From Desulfovibrio sp. (GTDB lineage: Bacteria; Desulfobacterota; Desulfovibrionia; Desulfovibrionales; Desulfovibrionaceae), in contig JAFTCE010000087.1 in the NCBI GenBank assembly GCA_017454855.1, positions 1 to 54,828 of the forward strand: a DNA stretch of 54,828 nt, in the 5' to 3' direction. Under the pieces are notes generated by a model. It was given only the letters and a program-made list of their open reading frames with translations. It had not been told where the DNA came from and ran no database searches. This document shows, piece by piece, positions 1 to 12,700 of this stretch. The position numbers and the translations under genes were made by a program. Each line of letters begins with the position of its first letter. The first letter of the stretch is position 1.

Positions 1-143
1 AGCGCAACACGATTGGCGCATTTATTGACGGCTGCAAGCGGAACTATCTGATTGCACGCCGCGTTAAATTCCTTTTGCAGGTCTTCAAGTGCGGCGTTCT
101 GTTCCGCTGTTGTGAGGAGTTTGATTGAGATGGTACGCTTCAT
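1..143 (-). CDS. tnpB: TnpB-like IS200/IS605 protein, N-terminal part only
   Basis: The minus strand is open from an ATG at 143 to the left edge of the window. The 47 visible residues begin MKRTISIKLL, followed by TTAEQNAALEDL and FNAACNQIV. This matches the N-terminal pattern of TnpB/OrfB proteins of IS200/IS605 elements: a basic beta strand, then T-x-E-Q-x-x-x-L and F-N-x-A-C-N. TnpB proteins are RNA-guided nucleases that act with an omega RNA made from the element's right end. The RuvC domain and zinc finger would lie outside the window, so activity cannot be judged. A strong hairpin lies just upstream (197-236). No tnpA is visible on this side. It could be a tnpB-only element or a decayed copy. 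Confidence 0.72.
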   Translation of the reverse strand, partial: MKRTISIKLLTTAEQNAALEDLQKEFNAACNQIVPLAAVNKCANRVA

Positions 144-196
144 ATAGGGGAAAATAGTGCGTAACAACTTGGCAGTCAAGGGAAACCTTAGGATGC

Positions 197-236
197 GGCG
201 CTTCCTCCTCGGCATGAATGCCGAGGTTTCCGCGCC
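197..236. repeat. Two-tier hairpin at the tnpB-side end of the IS200/IS605-like element
   Basis: The inner arms CCTCGGCAT (207-215) and ATGCCGAGG (218-226) are perfectly complementary around a 2-nt loop. A symmetric 5-nt internal loop separates them from outer arms GGCGC (197-201) and GCGCC (232-236). A competing pair, GGAAACCT (181-188) with AGGTTTCC (224-231), overlaps the inner stem. IS200/IS605 elements carry subterminal hairpins recognised by TnpA, and this one lies 54 bp upstream of the tnpB start, where a left end would be. The exact element tip is not resolved. Confidence 0.55.
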
Positions 237-245
237 GAATATTTG

Positions 246-401
246 ATGAAAAAAAGAAAACACTGGGCCAACGTGTACGCCATGCTTGGCGTTGCGCTCG
301 TTGCAACGTCATTCTTTCAAGAGGTGAACGCTCCATGGGGGTACATTTGGGGTTTTGTTTCTGTCTGGATAAGCGGAAGGTTGGCAAAGGAGGATGAGTG
401 A
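246..401 (+). CDS. Small hydrophobic protein, 51 aa, unknown
   Basis: This short ORF starts MKKRKHWANVYAML and ends GRLAKEDE. It has a basic N-terminus, one hydrophobic stretch (about residues 11-24), a second with several Trp residues (about 31-44), and a charged tail. It therefore looks like a small protein with two membrane segments. No clear Shine-Dalgarno precedes the ATG. Its stop overlaps the start of the next tiny ORF (TGATG), and an AAAGGAGG sequence near its 3' end would serve that next ORF. Such pairs are common in phage or mobile DNA, and it sits next to an insertion sequence end. I do not recognise the family. Confidence 0.4.
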   Translation: MKKRKHWANVYAMLGVALVATSFFQEVNAPWGYIWGFVSVWISGRLAKEDE

Positions 402-475
402 TGTTTTGGGAATACACACTTACATTTCTGGGTGTATCGCTGATTGCTTTTGCTTCCATGAAGGGCTGGATTTAG
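401..475 (+). CDS. Tiny membrane peptide, 24 aa, unknown
   Basis: The ORF reads MFWEYTLTFLGVSLIAF and then a short ASMKGWI tail, so it is essentially one transmembrane helix. The ATG overlaps the previous stop (TGATG) and is preceded by AAAGGAGG at a 7-nt spacing, one of the strongest ribosome binding sites in the window. A terminator follows 25 nt after the stop. The strong site, coupling and terminator argue for real translation despite the length. A holin-like, toxin-like or regulatory peptide are all possible; nothing identifies which. Confidence 0.38.
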   Translation: MFWEYTLTFLGVSLIAFASMKGWI

Positions 476-500
476 CGGTTTGCCTTTGCCGTAGTCACTT

Positions 501-534
501 GCCCCATTGGCACCATGCCAGTGGGGCTTTGTTG
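501..534 (+). terminator. Rho-independent terminator after the small ORFs
   Basis: Arms GCCCCATTGGCA (501-512) and TGCCAGTGGGGC (516-527) pair with a single G-T wobble around a CCA loop and are followed by TTTGTTG. It closes the transcription unit of the two small plus-strand ORFs and lies just past the 3' end of the convergent AIM24-like gene. Confidence 0.65.
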
Positions 535-547
535 AAAGGTCTGAACG

Positions 548-1234
548 CTAACTTTGTTTCGTTGCGAACAGGCTTACAATCCAGGATGTGAAGGAATTGA
601 AATTCCTGGTCTGAATGAGAACAGGGCCAGGCCCCTTAAACCGACAAACCAGAATCTCCCCACTCGTGAGGCTTGAGAACCATGAACTACTGGCTTTTTC
701 TATGGTATAGTTCATGTAATCAGGCCAGGCTACAAGATGACCATTATCAATGATAACTTCCTCATTATCACCAAGATTTATGATATGGATTGCCCCCCAT
801 GAGCTAATAAAGGCAGTGCCCGTGCCCTTCATTCGAATGACGAAGACGCCAACGCCGGAAAAAAAGCCGCGCACCAGATTTTCGACTTTTGTTTCAACCA
901 TTATCCCTTCTGTCGCTGCCAGAAAGCCTCCCTTTTGCACAACCAATCCATACGAGCCATCCAAATCCACATCAATAATGTCACCAGGCATTCGAGGAGC
1001 AAAAAGAGCCTTGCCTGCACCACGTTTGGCGACAAGTTCCTGAAGAAAGAAACTTTCATTAGTCAAAAATTTTCTGGCAAGACCACCAAGAACACCACCA
1101 TGCATCTTGCCCTGAACATCAAGGTTTGTATCCATGGCAACCATGGCATCAGATTCTGCCTGAATCTTTTCACCTTGATTCAAATGACATTCGACGAGAG
1201 GAAATGCACCTTTGTGCAAAATTTCATATTTCAT
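548..1234 (-). CDS. AIM24 / TIGR00266 family protein
   Basis: This 228-residue protein starts MKYEILHKGAFPLVECHL and consists mainly of beta-rich repeats. It carries glycine-rich signatures such as GGVLGGLARKFLTNESFF (about 46-63) and a long run of alternating hydrophobic strands. This is the pattern of the AIM24/TIGR00266 family, which has a TRAP-like beta fold and no established bacterial function. The start at 1234 is supported by GGTGGAGAT directly upstream. The first 11 nt of the gene overlap the end of the RadC-like gene, so the two are probably translationally coupled. The open frame extends further upstream, but that part is the shadow of the RadC-like gene. Confidence 0.8.
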   Translation of the reverse strand: MKYEILHKGAFPLVECHLNQGEKIQAESDAMVAMDTNLDVQGKMHGGVLGGLARKFLTNESFFLQELVAKRGAGKALFAPRMPGDIIDVDLDGSYGLVVQKGGFLAATEGIMVETKVENLVRGFFSGVGVFVIRMKGTGTAFISSWGAIHIINLGDNEEVIIDNGHLVAWPDYMNYTIEKASSSWFSSLTSGEILVCRFKGPGPVLIQTRNFNSFTSWIVSLFATKQS

Positions 1235-2018
1235 ATCTCCACCTTCCATTCCACGCCCGGGCGATGTTGGGCAGGAGCAGGGCTTGCACAAGCTCGACTT
1301 CCAGGGGGTGCGAACGCAGGAAGCGGTAAAAGCAGACTTCGCGCAAGGCCTGCGTCGCGGCAAAAGCTCTCGCGAACTGGAGCAAGGGCCGCACGGCCTG
1401 CCCCTGCCCGAACATGCCCCGCAGGATGTAGTTGGCATTGCGCTGCCGTGTCAGTTCGGAATTGTGCCGCAGTGTGGCGTGCAGAAAAGCGCGCATCTTG
1501 GGCAGGGACTCGGTGTCCGGCAAGAGCGGCAAAACACGCACAGACTCGCCAACCAGGGCCTTGCCAAAGAGGGGCGCGGAGCTGCCTGGCGCTTCGGGCT
1601 GGGCCATGATCCTTGTCGGTCTCGTACTGACCGGATTCTTCAAGCCGCGCTCTCTGGGCAGAGGGGGCACAACAAACGATGCGGGCAAGGCTTTGGCTAT
1701 GACGCGACCCTGTGGGGACGCGCTGCCCTGGCTCTTGCTGGTCTTACGACCAATGCGCTCCACGAGTTTGACAAGAAGCGCGCTGTATTCCTTGATGCCG
1801 TCCGTCTTGCAAAGTCGTTCCCGGGGCGCTTGCAGACAGGAGGCAAGGTCACCAAATTCCGCGAGTAAGCGCCTGGCCAAGGGCAGGACGTCCTTCTGCG
1901 GAATGGCATAGGTCAGCAGCAACTCCAGGAGCGCTTCTTCGGAATCCGAACCCTGCTCGCCGTGCGCAAAACGCTCGCGAAGACGCTGCCTGTGGCCAAT
2001 GACTCCCTGTTCCGCCAT
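1224..2018 (-). CDS. RadC N-domain-like protein with a non-RadC C-terminus
   Basis: The 264-residue protein opens MAEQGVIGHRQRLRERF and continues with an acidic DSEEALLELLLTYAIPQKDV segment, which is the helix-hairpin-helix (UPF0758) N-domain of RadC-type proteins. The C-terminal half lacks the RadC JAB/MPN metalloprotease motif (HxHPSGxxxPS). Instead there is a Pro/Arg-rich linker (about 100-165) and an alpha-helical region (about 170-264) with Leu, Arg and aromatic residues. That region faintly recalls BrxA/DUF1819-like helical proteins, but the similarity is too weak to assign. The upstream frame is open to 2351, but the ATG at 2018 fits the domain boundary. It heads a two-gene unit with the AIM24-like gene and diverges from dnaA. 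Confidence 0.65.
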   Translation of the reverse strand: MAEQGVIGHRQRLRERFAHGEQGSDSEEALLELLLTYAIPQKDVLPLARRLLAEFGDLASCLQAPRERLCKTDGIKEYSALLVKLVERIGRKTSKSQGSASPQGRVIAKALPASFVVPPLPRERGLKNPVSTRPTRIMAQPEAPGSSAPLFGKALVGESVRVLPLLPDTESLPKMRAFLHATLRHNSELTRQRNANYILRGMFGQGQAVRPLLQFARAFAATQALREVCFYRFLRSHPLEVELVQALLLPNIARAWNGRWRYEI

Positions 2019-2408
2019 GATCTTCAGCCTTGTGCGGTTTTTCGTGAAGCAAGTGAGCAAGCCGCGCACAGTGCCCAGGCCAGACCGTACGGGCATGGGA
2101 CACACGTGAGAAACATGGTGCCCCAGTGTACGCATTTTTTCAATTCTGCCCTGCCCAGCCGTACCTGTCAATGTCCGGCCAAGAAGCACATGGGGCGCAT
2201 TATGCGCGAATTTCTTGCTTTTTTGGCTTTTCTGCATCATACTGAACAGCCAAGGAAGGCAAAGCCTACGCCCTGGTCTCAAACTCTGCGCACAACTGGG
2301 ATGAGGCCAGGCCGCTTTGTGCCAAGGGACAGAGCGCAGGTTCTGTGGCAAAAGCCGTGACAGGAACGCGTTGTTCTGCTTCCCGTACCGTTTGCGCTAA
2401 ACACACAT
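2019..2408. other. Divergent upstream region of dnaA, no gene recognised
   Basis: This 390-bp region separates the divergent RadC-like gene and dnaA. The minus frame is open for much of it, but the encoded residues look like non-coding translation. Visible features are a 13-nt dyad GCGCATTATGCGC (2195-2207) and a plausible sigma70-type promoter just downstream of it. No TTATNCACA DnaA box was found here, unlike the region upstream of dnaA in many bacteria. Confidence 0.5.
2215..2243 (+). promoter_or_regulatory. Candidate dnaA promoter
   Basis: TTGCTT (2215-2220) and CATACT (2238-2243) are separated by 17 bp, which fits a sigma70-type promoter firing toward dnaA about 165 bp downstream. The dyad GCGCATTATGCGC at 2195-2207 lies immediately upstream and could bind a regulator. 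This is a pattern match only. Confidence 0.3.
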
Positions 2409-3785
2409 ATGCTGAAAAAAAAATTACTTGATTTTCTCGAGCGGAACAACATGGACTGCGCCTGGCTGGAATGTCTTCAGCTCCGCCAGGAACACAGCAC
2501 GGTCTATGTGGGCTTTCCGCACATGTATTATGCGGAATGGTTCAAGGTCCAGCAAAAAAAACAGTTTGAAAATATTCTTGCCCGCTATTTCGACGAATCC
2601 TACAGGCAACCAGCGCCGACAATTATTTATGAAACGTGTGACCGTGTTCTGCGCGCTGCTCAAGCCAGCGGCGCAGAGAGTCCCAATCGGCTTTGGCCAA
2701 AGTGGACGGACGCAGGCGAGGACAGAGGGTACGCGGACGCCTTGGCCCTCGGACGTCAACCAGGCTGGCAGATTGCACAGCCTGCCGCAGAGCGTCAGGC
2801 AGAACTGGCCACAGAGCAAGCGCAGGATTTTTTTGCCACGTTCATTGTCAATGGGAAAAACGCCTTTTCCCTTGCTGCGGCGAAGGAAGTCGCCGCTTCT
2901 AACGCGCAGGCCCAACATGTGCCCTTTCTCCTCTGTGGACGCAGCGGCACGGGCAAGAGTCATTTACTGAAGTCCATTGGCGCCACCCTGCTCCAGGGCG
3001 GTTTCAGTGTGATCCAAAGCCAAGCATCGACCTTTTTTGCGCAGGAGCTTTTCCAGGAGGGCCAAACATTCTGGCAGAGCTGCCATGCGCTTGTGCTGGA
3101 TGATCTACAGGAGCTGACGGAACACCCAAGGTGGCAACGCAGGCTTGCTGACTACATTGACGCCTGCCCTGGCGACGGAAAGCACAAAATGGTTCTTTCC
3201 CTCCTGGGCACAGCGCAAAATATGCGTTCCCTGGACGAGCGACTGCGCACCAGGTTGGAAAGCGGTTTGATCGTGGAACTGCAGGAACCAGATTTGGAAG
3301 TGCGCATGCGCTTCTTGCAGGGCTTGAACACGAGCTTGCCCATGAAGCTCAATCGCGAACACATGCTCTTTATCGCCCAAAATTGCTCCCACTTCCGCCT
3401 GTTGCAGGGGCTGGCCCGCAAGGCTGCCCTGTTTTGTTCCTTGAGCGGAAGGCGACTTTCCACAGCTGACCTGGAGGACATCATCGCCAGCGCCGTGGTG
3501 GAAAAATCGCCAGGCTGTATGGAAATTCTTGCCCATGTAGCCCAATCGCTGAACGTTACCCCCGAAGACATTCTCGGTCGCAAACGCAATCCAGAGCTTG
3601 TGCGGGCCAGGCAACTGGCCATGTACATCTGTCGTCAAGAACTGGGGCTTTCGTACCCGGAACTGGGCAAGGCATTTGGCGGTAAGGATCACAGTACTGT
3701 TATCTATGCCATTAAAAAGATTGAAAAATTGGCAGTTAGTGACAAAAGCGTCAAGAACTTTTTGACGAGTTTTGCACAACGTTGA
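2409..3785 (+). CDS. dnaA: Chromosomal replication initiator DnaA
   Basis: The protein is 458 aa. Residues 1-75 form a domain I with the usual WLECL and YYAEWF pattern, followed by a variable linker. The AAA+ core has Walker A GRSGTGKS at 177-184 and Walker B ending DD at 231-232. Domain IV ends with the DNA-binding helix-turn-helix GGKDHST at 424-430, where most DnaA proteins have GGRDHTT. The ATP loop reads S-G-T-G-K-S rather than the usual G-x-G-K-T-H, so this is a somewhat divergent DnaA. No good Shine-Dalgarno precedes the ATG. It is followed by dnaN after a 152-nt gap holding DnaA-box-like sequences. Confidence 0.95.
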   Translation: MLKKKLLDFLERNNMDCAWLECLQLRQEHSTVYVGFPHMYYAEWFKVQQKKQFENILARYFDESYRQPAPTIIYETCDRVLRAAQASGAESPNRLWPKWTDAGEDRGYADALALGRQPGWQIAQPAAERQAELATEQAQDFFATFIVNGKNAFSLAAAKEVAASNAQAQHVPFLLCGRSGTGKSHLLKSIGATLLQGGFSVIQSQASTFFAQELFQEGQTFWQSCHALVLDDLQELTEHPRWQRRLADYIDACPGDGKHKMVLSLLGTAQNMRSLDERLRTRLESGLIVELQEPDLEVRMRFLQGLNTSLPMKLNREHMLFIAQNCSHFRLLQGLARKAALFCSLSGRRLSTADLEDIIASAVVEKSPGCMEILAHVAQSLNVTPEDILGRKRNPELVRARQLAMYICRQELGLSYPELGKAFGGKDHSTVIYAIKKIEKLAVSDKSVKNFLTSFAQR

Positions 3786-3902
3786 TTGTAAGGCCGCACA
3801 AGAGATGCAAGAGTCTTTTTCTGTCACTGGCCTTCCCCCAAAGTCACCAGGGATGTGCAAAAATTTTTTAATAAAATGCGTGTGTTATCAGAGTTAGACA
3901 CA
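3770..3902. promoter_or_regulatory. DnaA-box-like cluster with AT-rich tract, possible origin element
   Basis: TTTTGCACA occurs at 3770-3778 and in inverted orientation at 3854-3862. TTAGACACA occurs at 3894-3902. Each differs from the TTATNCACA consensus at one position. The second copy runs straight into an A/T tract (3859-3876) that could melt easily. The cluster starts at the very end of dnaA and fills the dnaA-dnaN gap, a known location for oriC in some bacteria. Boxes this degenerate can occur by chance. Confidence 0.3.
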
Positions 3903-3937
3903 AAAACGCGCGCTTCCATAACAATAAAGGATTGTAT

Positions 3938-7506
<3,569 letters not shown>

Positions 7507-7520
7507 GCCGGGCAGTGAGC

Positions 7521-9992
7521 ATGGCAGAGAAAGATATCACACAAGTAAGCATTGAGAAGGAACTGCGTCAATCCTACCTGGAGTATTCGCTCTCGGTCAT
7601 CATTGGACGTGCCATCCCTGATGCCCGTGACGGTCTCAAGCCCGTACACAGGCGCATCATGTTTGCGCAATACGAACTCGGCAATAATTGGAACAGACCG
7701 CACAAAAAATCTGCGCGCATCGTGGGCGATGTCATCGGCAAATACCATCCCCACGGTGATTCTGCCGTGTATGATGCCATTGTGCGCATGGCCCAGGATT
7801 TTTCCATGCGCGATCCGCTCGTGGATGGCCAGGGCAATTTTGGCTCCATAGACGGGGATGCCGCTGCCGCCATGCGCTACACAGAAGTGCGCATGTCCCG
7901 GCTTGCCCAGGAATTTCTGGCCGACCTGGACAAAAATACCGTGGATTTCAGGCCCAATTACGACAATACCCTGCAGGAACCCACGGTAATGCCCACCAAG
8001 GTGCCCAATCTTCTGCTCAACGGAAGTTCAGGCATTGCCGTGGGCATGGCCACCAATATCCCGCCGCACAATCTTGGGGAACTCTGCGACGCCATACAGA
8101 TGCTCTTGGACAATCCCCAGAGCAGTGTGGACGCGCTGATGCAAGTGGTCAAGGGGCCGGATTTTCCCACCAGGGGCAGTATTTACAGCGGCAAGGGCCT
8201 TTACGACGCCTACCATAGCGGACGTGGCACCGTAAAGGTGCGTGGCCGCATTGAGGTGGAGGAAAAGAAAAAAGGCTTCCAGTCTATTGTGATCACGGAA
8301 ATTCCCTTTGGTCTGAACAAGTCCGTCCTGGTTGAGAAAATCGCGGCCTTGATCAACGAACGCAAAATCGACGGCATTTCCGACCTGCGCGATGAGTCGG
8401 ATCGCAAGGGCATACGCATTGTCATTGACCTGAAGCGGGGCACCATCTCTGACATTGTCATCAATGCGCTCTACAAGTATACGCCCCTGGAAACGGGTTT
8501 TGGCATCAATATGCTGGCCGTGGTTGACAATCGACCGCAGCTTTTGAATCTGAAGAGCGCACTGACGTGTTTCTTGGATCATCGGCGCGAGGTTGTCATC
8601 CGCCGCACGCGCCATGATCTCGAAAAGGCAGAGGCGCGGGCGCATATTCTCGAAGGCTTGCGCATTGCCATTGACAATATTGACGAAGTTGTCCGAATCA
8701 TCCGCGCTTCTGCCAGTCCTGACGAGGCCAGAAGTGCCCTGATGGCGCGTTTTGGCTTTACCGAAATCCAGGCGCGGGCCATTCTTGACATGCGCTTACA
8801 GCGTCTGACGGGCTTGCAAAGAGAAGAGCTTGTGAACGAATACAAGGAGCTTCTGAAGAAAATCGAATTCTATAAATCCCTGTTGAGCAATGAGGAAGTA
8901 TTGCGCAGTGAAATGAAGCGTGAAATTGCGGAATTGCGGGACACATTTGCCACGCCGCGACGCACGGAAGTTCTCAGCGAAGCCTTTTCGGACATCGACG
9001 TGGAAGATCTTGTTCCCGACGATGAAGTGGTCATTACGCTTTCACGGCGCGGGTACATGAAGCGCACGGGCCTGGAGAATTATCAGCAGCAAAAGCGCGG
9101 CGGCAAGGGCATTGCGGCGGTACATACTTCCGAAGACGACTATGTACAGGAATTTTTGACCACCACCAATCATCAGTATCTGTGTCTTTTTACCAATAAG
9201 GGACGCATGCATCAGCTCAAAGTCTATCAGGTGCCTGAGGGCAGCCGCACGGCCAAGGGCATACACATCAATAATCTCCTGCCCCTGGAGGAAGGGGAAT
9301 GGGTGACAACCGTGCTGGCGCTGCGGGAATTTGCTGAAGACAAATTTTTCCTGTTCATTACCAAGCGCGGCATGGTCAAGCGTTCTTCGGCTTCGCTCTA
9401 TGCGCGCTACCGCAAGGCTGGCATCATTGCCGTTGGCCTGCGCGAGGACGATGAGCTTGTTGTGGTGCGTCCTGTGCGCGACAACAGTCATGTGGTTCTT
9501 GTCACCTCCGGCGGACTGGCCATCCGTTTTTCGTGCAGGGACATTCGCTGCATGGGTCGGATTGCAACGGGCGTCAAGGGCATTGCCCTGCGGCGCAGTG
9601 ATGTTGTGGTGGCCGGCGTCATACTCAAGGACAGCGATCAATCCACGGAAATCATGTCCATTTCGGCCAACGGCTACGGAAAGCGAACCAGGGTGGATTT
9701 GTACCGCATACAGTCCCGTGGCGGCAAGGGGATCATCAATTTCAGGGTGACCAGTAAGACGGGTTCCGTTGTGGGTGCCATGCCCGTAAGGGATAATGAC
9801 GGCCTGATCTTGCTGACATCCACGAACAAGCTTGTGCGCATTGGCGTTGACGACGTCCGCAGCAAGGGACGGGCAACCATGGGTGTTGTTCTGGTGCGGC
9901 TTGACGAAGGCGCCCGTGTGGTCGGCTTTGATCGCATTGACGAAGGCGGACAGACAGGACGTAACAGCAATGTGGATGTTGATGAAGCATGA
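7521..9992 (+). CDS. gyrA: DNA gyrase subunit A
   Basis: This 823-residue protein contains the breakage-reunion domain with catalytic Tyr120 in [11 protein letters not shown], followed by six-bladed propeller repeats and the GyrA-box QQKRGGKG (near residue 520) that wraps DNA. In the quinolone-resistance region the residues equivalent to E. coli Ser83 and Asp87 are Ser81 and Asp85, the usual susceptible-type residues. A GTG at 7515 is an alternative start; the ATG at 7521 gives the conventional N-terminus. The last four bases overlap the purF start (ATGA). Confidence 0.96.
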   Translation: MAEKDITQVSIEKELRQSYLEYSLSVIIGRAIPDARDGLKPVHRRIMFAQYELGNNWNRPHKKSARIVGDVIGKYHPHGDSAVYDAIVRMAQDFSMRDPLVDGQGNFGSIDGDAAAAMRYTEVRMSRLAQEFLADLDKNTVDFRPNYDNTLQEPTVMPTKVPNLLLNGSSGIAVGMATNIPPHNLGELCDAIQMLLDNPQSSVDALMQVVKGPDFPTRGSIYSGKGLYDAYHSGRGTVKVRGRIEVEEKKKGFQSIVITEIPFGLNKSVLVEKIAALINERKIDGISDLRDESDRKGIRIVIDLKRGTISDIVINALYKYTPLETGFGINMLAVVDNRPQLLNLKSALTCFLDHRREVVIRRTRHDLEKAEARAHILEGLRIAIDNIDEVVRIIRASASPDEARSALMARFGFTEIQARAILDMRLQRLTGLQREELVNEYKELLKKIEFYKSLLSNEEVLRSEMKREIAELRDTFATPRRTEVLSEAFSDIDVEDLVPDDEVVITLSRRGYMKRTGLENYQQQKRGGKGIAAVHTSEDDYVQEFLTTTNHQYLCLFTNKGRMHQLKVYQVPEGSRTAKGIHINNLLPLEEGEWVTTVLALREFAEDKFFLFITKRGMVKRSSASLYARYRKAGIIAVGLREDDELVVVRPVRDNSHVVLVTSGGLAIRFSCRDIRCMGRIATGVKGIALRRSDVVVAGVILKDSDQSTEIMSISANGYGKRTRVDLYRIQSRGGKGIINFRVTSKTGSVVGAMPVRDNDGLILLTSTNKLVRIGVDDVRSKGRATMGVVLVRLDEGARVVGFDRIDEGGQTGRNSNVDVDEA

Positions 9993-11392
9993 TAAAGCAT
10001 GATTGCGGCGTATTTGGCGTGTATGATCACGAGGATGCGGCCCGTCTTGCCTATTTTGGCCTGTACGCGCAGCAGCATCGGGGGCAGGAAAGCGCGGGCA
10101 TCGTGACCTGGGATGGCGAGACGGCCCATGAATGTAAACATATGGGCCTGGTTCCCGATGTTTTCGGCGAGAGCGACTTACAGGCCCTGAGCGGGCGCAT
10201 GGCCATTGGCCATGTGCGTTATTCCACGACAGGACGTTCCCTGGGCAGTAATGCCCAGCCTTTCCGTGTGCATTTTCAGGGCCATGATCTGGTTCTGGCG
10301 CACAATGGCAACCTGGTCAATGCGCGTGAGATGCGTGAAGATCTTGAGGAAGAAGGGGCCATTTTTTCCACCGGCAATGATACCGAAATTTTCCTGCATC
10401 TTCTGGTTCGGGCCTTGCGGCACAACAATCTGCCAGGGGCCATCAAGGAAACCTGCGCCCGCGTGCGCGGCGCGTACAGTCTCTTGGTCATGGTCGATGG
10501 GGTTATGGCTGCTGTGCGCGATCCGCACGGTTTTCACCCTCTGGCCTTCGGCTACATGGATGGCAGTCCGGTTTTTGCTTCTGAGACCTGCGCCTTTGAC
10601 TTGCTGGAGGCGCGTTTTGAGCGCAGCGTCAGACCGGGCGAGATTCTCATTGTCCAGGATGGCGACGTGCGCAGCGAATACCTCTTGGAACCCTTGCCGA
10701 AAAAGCCGCAACAGTGTATTTTTGAGCTGGTGTATTTTGCCCGTCCGGATTCGTGCATCTTTGATGAACAGGTCTACCTCTGCCGCAAGAAAATGGGCTG
10801 GAATCTGGCCGAAGAGTCCACGCCGCAGGCCGATTTTATCATGCCTTTTCCGGATTCCGGCATATACCCGGCGCTTGGATTTGCCCAGCGTTCGGGCTTG
10901 CCGTATGAACATGCCATGATACGCAATCACTATGTCGGGCGTACCTTTATCCAGCCTTCGCAGAGTATGCGCAGTTTTGGTGTGCGGGTCAAAATCAATC
11001 CCGTGCGCGAAGTCATTGAAAACAAGAGCATTTGCATCATTGATGACAGCATCGTGCGCGGTACCACCATGATGACACGCGTCCGAAAGCTGCGCGAATT
11101 GGGAGCGCGTGAAGTCCACATTCGCATTTCCAGTCCGCCGGTGAAGTTTCCCTGTCACTATGGCATTGATTTTTCCTCGCGCGGGGAGCTTGTTGCTGCC
11201 AAATATGATCTTGAAGAAATACGCCGCATATTGGATGTGGACAGCTTGCACTATTTGAGCCTGCAAGGCCTGCTGGCTTCGGTGAAGCAGCCTGACCACT
11301 ATTGTCTGGCCTGCTTTGATGGCAAGTATCCCGTGCCTTGTGAGCATTGCGGTGACAAATACAGCCTGGAAGGTTACTGCGCGGGCATCTAG
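9989..11392 (+). CDS. purF: Amidophosphoribosyltransferase
   Basis: PurF transfers glutamine ammonia to PRPP in the first step of purine synthesis. The 467-residue protein has a short propeptide (MIKHD) before the nucleophile Cys6 in [13 protein letters not shown], the glutaminase domain, and the PRPP-binding loop [11 protein letters not shown]. Cysteines in PDSCIF, FPCHYG and [10 protein letters not shown] match the 4Fe-4S ligands of the Bacillus-type, oxygen-sensitive enzyme, so a structural Fe-S cluster is likely. Its ATG overlaps the gyrA stop by four bases, placing a purine gene in the replication operon. Confidence 0.95.
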   Translation: MIKHDCGVFGVYDHEDAARLAYFGLYAQQHRGQESAGIVTWDGETAHECKHMGLVPDVFGESDLQALSGRMAIGHVRYSTTGRSLGSNAQPFRVHFQGHDLVLAHNGNLVNAREMREDLEEEGAIFSTGNDTEIFLHLLVRALRHNNLPGAIKETCARVRGAYSLLVMVDGVMAAVRDPHGFHPLAFGYMDGSPVFASETCAFDLLEARFERSVRPGEILIVQDGDVRSEYLLEPLPKKPQQCIFELVYFARPDSCIFDEQVYLCRKKMGWNLAEESTPQADFIMPFPDSGIYPALGFAQRSGLPYEHAMIRNHYVGRTFIQPSQSMRSFGVRVKINPVREVIENKSICIIDDSIVRGTTMMTRVRKLRELGAREVHIRISSPPVKFPCHYGIDFSSRGELVAAKYDLEEIRRILDVDSLHYLSLQGLLASVKQPDHYCLACFDGKYPVPCEHCGDKYSLEGYCAGI

Positions 11393-11425
11393 CCCAAACC
11401 ACGGCCTTGCCAGAGTGAGTAAACC

Positions 11426-12700
11426 ATGAGTAGCACACGCATCAAGGGTTTTGCCGACATGTTCCCGCCACAGAGCGACATGTACACGTACATGGAGAGC
11501 GTGGCGCGGGAGATTTTCGGACGTTTCGGTTTTGTGGAACTACGCACGCCCATTTTGGAGTTTACCGAGCTTTTCCAGCGTTCCATTGGCCAGGAGACGG
11601 ATGTGGTGCAGAAGGAGATGTATACCTTTGCCGATCGCAAGGGCCGCTCCTTGAGCCTGAGGCCCGAGGCCACTGCCGGTGTCATGCGCGCCTACATGGA
11701 GAGCGGTCTGAGCAATAGGGAAGCCGTAAGCCGTCTGTTTACCTTTGGACCCATGTTTCGCTATGAGCGACCGCAAAAAGGGCGCATGCGCCAGTTCCAT
11801 CAGATCAATTGCGAATGCCTGGGCAGCCACAGTCCCTTTGTGGACGCCGAAATGCTCTGCATGCTCTGGGCTTTTCTGCACGGCGTGGGCCTCAAGGACG
11901 TGGAACTCCATGTCAATTCTCTTGGCTGTCCAAACTGTCGACCGCGTTTTACGCAGGCATTACAAGAATATCTGCACGCTTTTCCCAAGGAGGCATTGTG
12001 TGAGGATTGTGCGCGGCGTCTGGCCAGCAATCCCTTGCGCGTCCTGGATTGCAAGCAGGAAGGCTGCCGTCAGATAACGGAAAAGGCGCCGCGGCTCCTG
12101 GACTACAACTGCCCCTCATGCCGCACCCATTTTGACAAGGTTCTGCACTTGCTGGAAGGACACGGTATGCATCCTGTGCTCAATCATAAGCTTGTGCGTG
12201 GGCTGGACTACTATTGCCGTACGACGTTTGAGGTTGTCAGTGGCAACATAGGCGCGCAGACTGCCGTGGCTGGAGGCGGGAGGTATGATGGACTCCTGCG
12301 TTCCCTTGGTGGGCCTGATGTTCCGGGTATTGGCTTTGCCTGTGGCATGGAGCGCTTGTCACTTTTGATGGGGGAAACTCCTGCTCGACACAAGCTCTTT
12401 TGCCTTCTGGCCATGGACGAAGAGAGCAGGCAGCAGGGCTGGCATTTGACCCAAAATCTGCGCCTTGCCGGCTTGGCCGGGGAAATGCTCTACGCTGAAA
12501 GCGGTTTTAAGAGCCTCATGCGTCAAGCCGGGAAATCTGGCGCGCGCTATTGTCTGATTATCGGCCCGGATGAATCCAAGCAGGGCAAGGTGGTCATTAA
12601 GAATATGGCAAACGGCAGTCAGGAATGCCTGTCCCAGGACAGGGCGCTGCACTATCTTTCAACAGGACAAGACACTACGGGAAAAGACAGCAATGAGTGA
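11426..12700 (+). CDS. hisS: Histidyl-tRNA synthetase
   Basis: This 424-residue class II aminoacyl-tRNA synthetase has motif 2 [16 protein letters not shown], the histidine-specific [12 protein letters not shown] loop, motif 3 [11 protein letters not shown], and a C-terminal anticodon-binding domain. A Cys-rich segment (about 170-235) with several CxxC pairs is conserved in a subset of HisRS enzymes and may bind zinc. The gene lies 33 nt after purF, and its stop lies 8 nt inside aspS, so hisS and aspS are co-transcribed. Confidence 0.95.
   Translation: MSSTRIKGFADMFPPQSDMYTYMESVAREIFGRFGFVELRTPILEFTELFQRSIGQETDVVQKEMYTFADRKGRSLSLRPEATAGVMRAYMESGLSNREAVSRLFTFGPMFRYERPQKGRMRQFHQINCECLGSHSPFVDAEMLCMLWAFLHGVGLKDVELHVNSLGCPNCRPRFTQALQEYLHAFPKEALCEDCARRLASNPLRVLDCKQEGCRQITEKAPRLLDYNCPSCRTHFDKVLHLLEGHGMHPVLNHKLVRGLDYYCRTTFEVVSGNIGAQTAVAGGGRYDGLLRSLGGPDVPGIGFACGMERLSLLMGETPARHKLFCLLAMDEESRQQGWHLTQNLRLAGLAGEMLYAESGFKSLMRQAGKSGARYCLIIGPDESKQGKVVIKNMANGSQECLSQDRALHYLSTGQDTTGKDSNE

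Noticed and set aside
157..246. 29-codon GTG ORF ending at the small ORF start
   Set aside because: It lies across the IS200/IS605 hairpin, so the reading frame is probably incidental.
1224..2351. Full-length open frame of 375 codons for the RadC-like gene
   Set aside because: The first 111 codons look like translated non-coding DNA, and the domain starts at the ATG at 2018.
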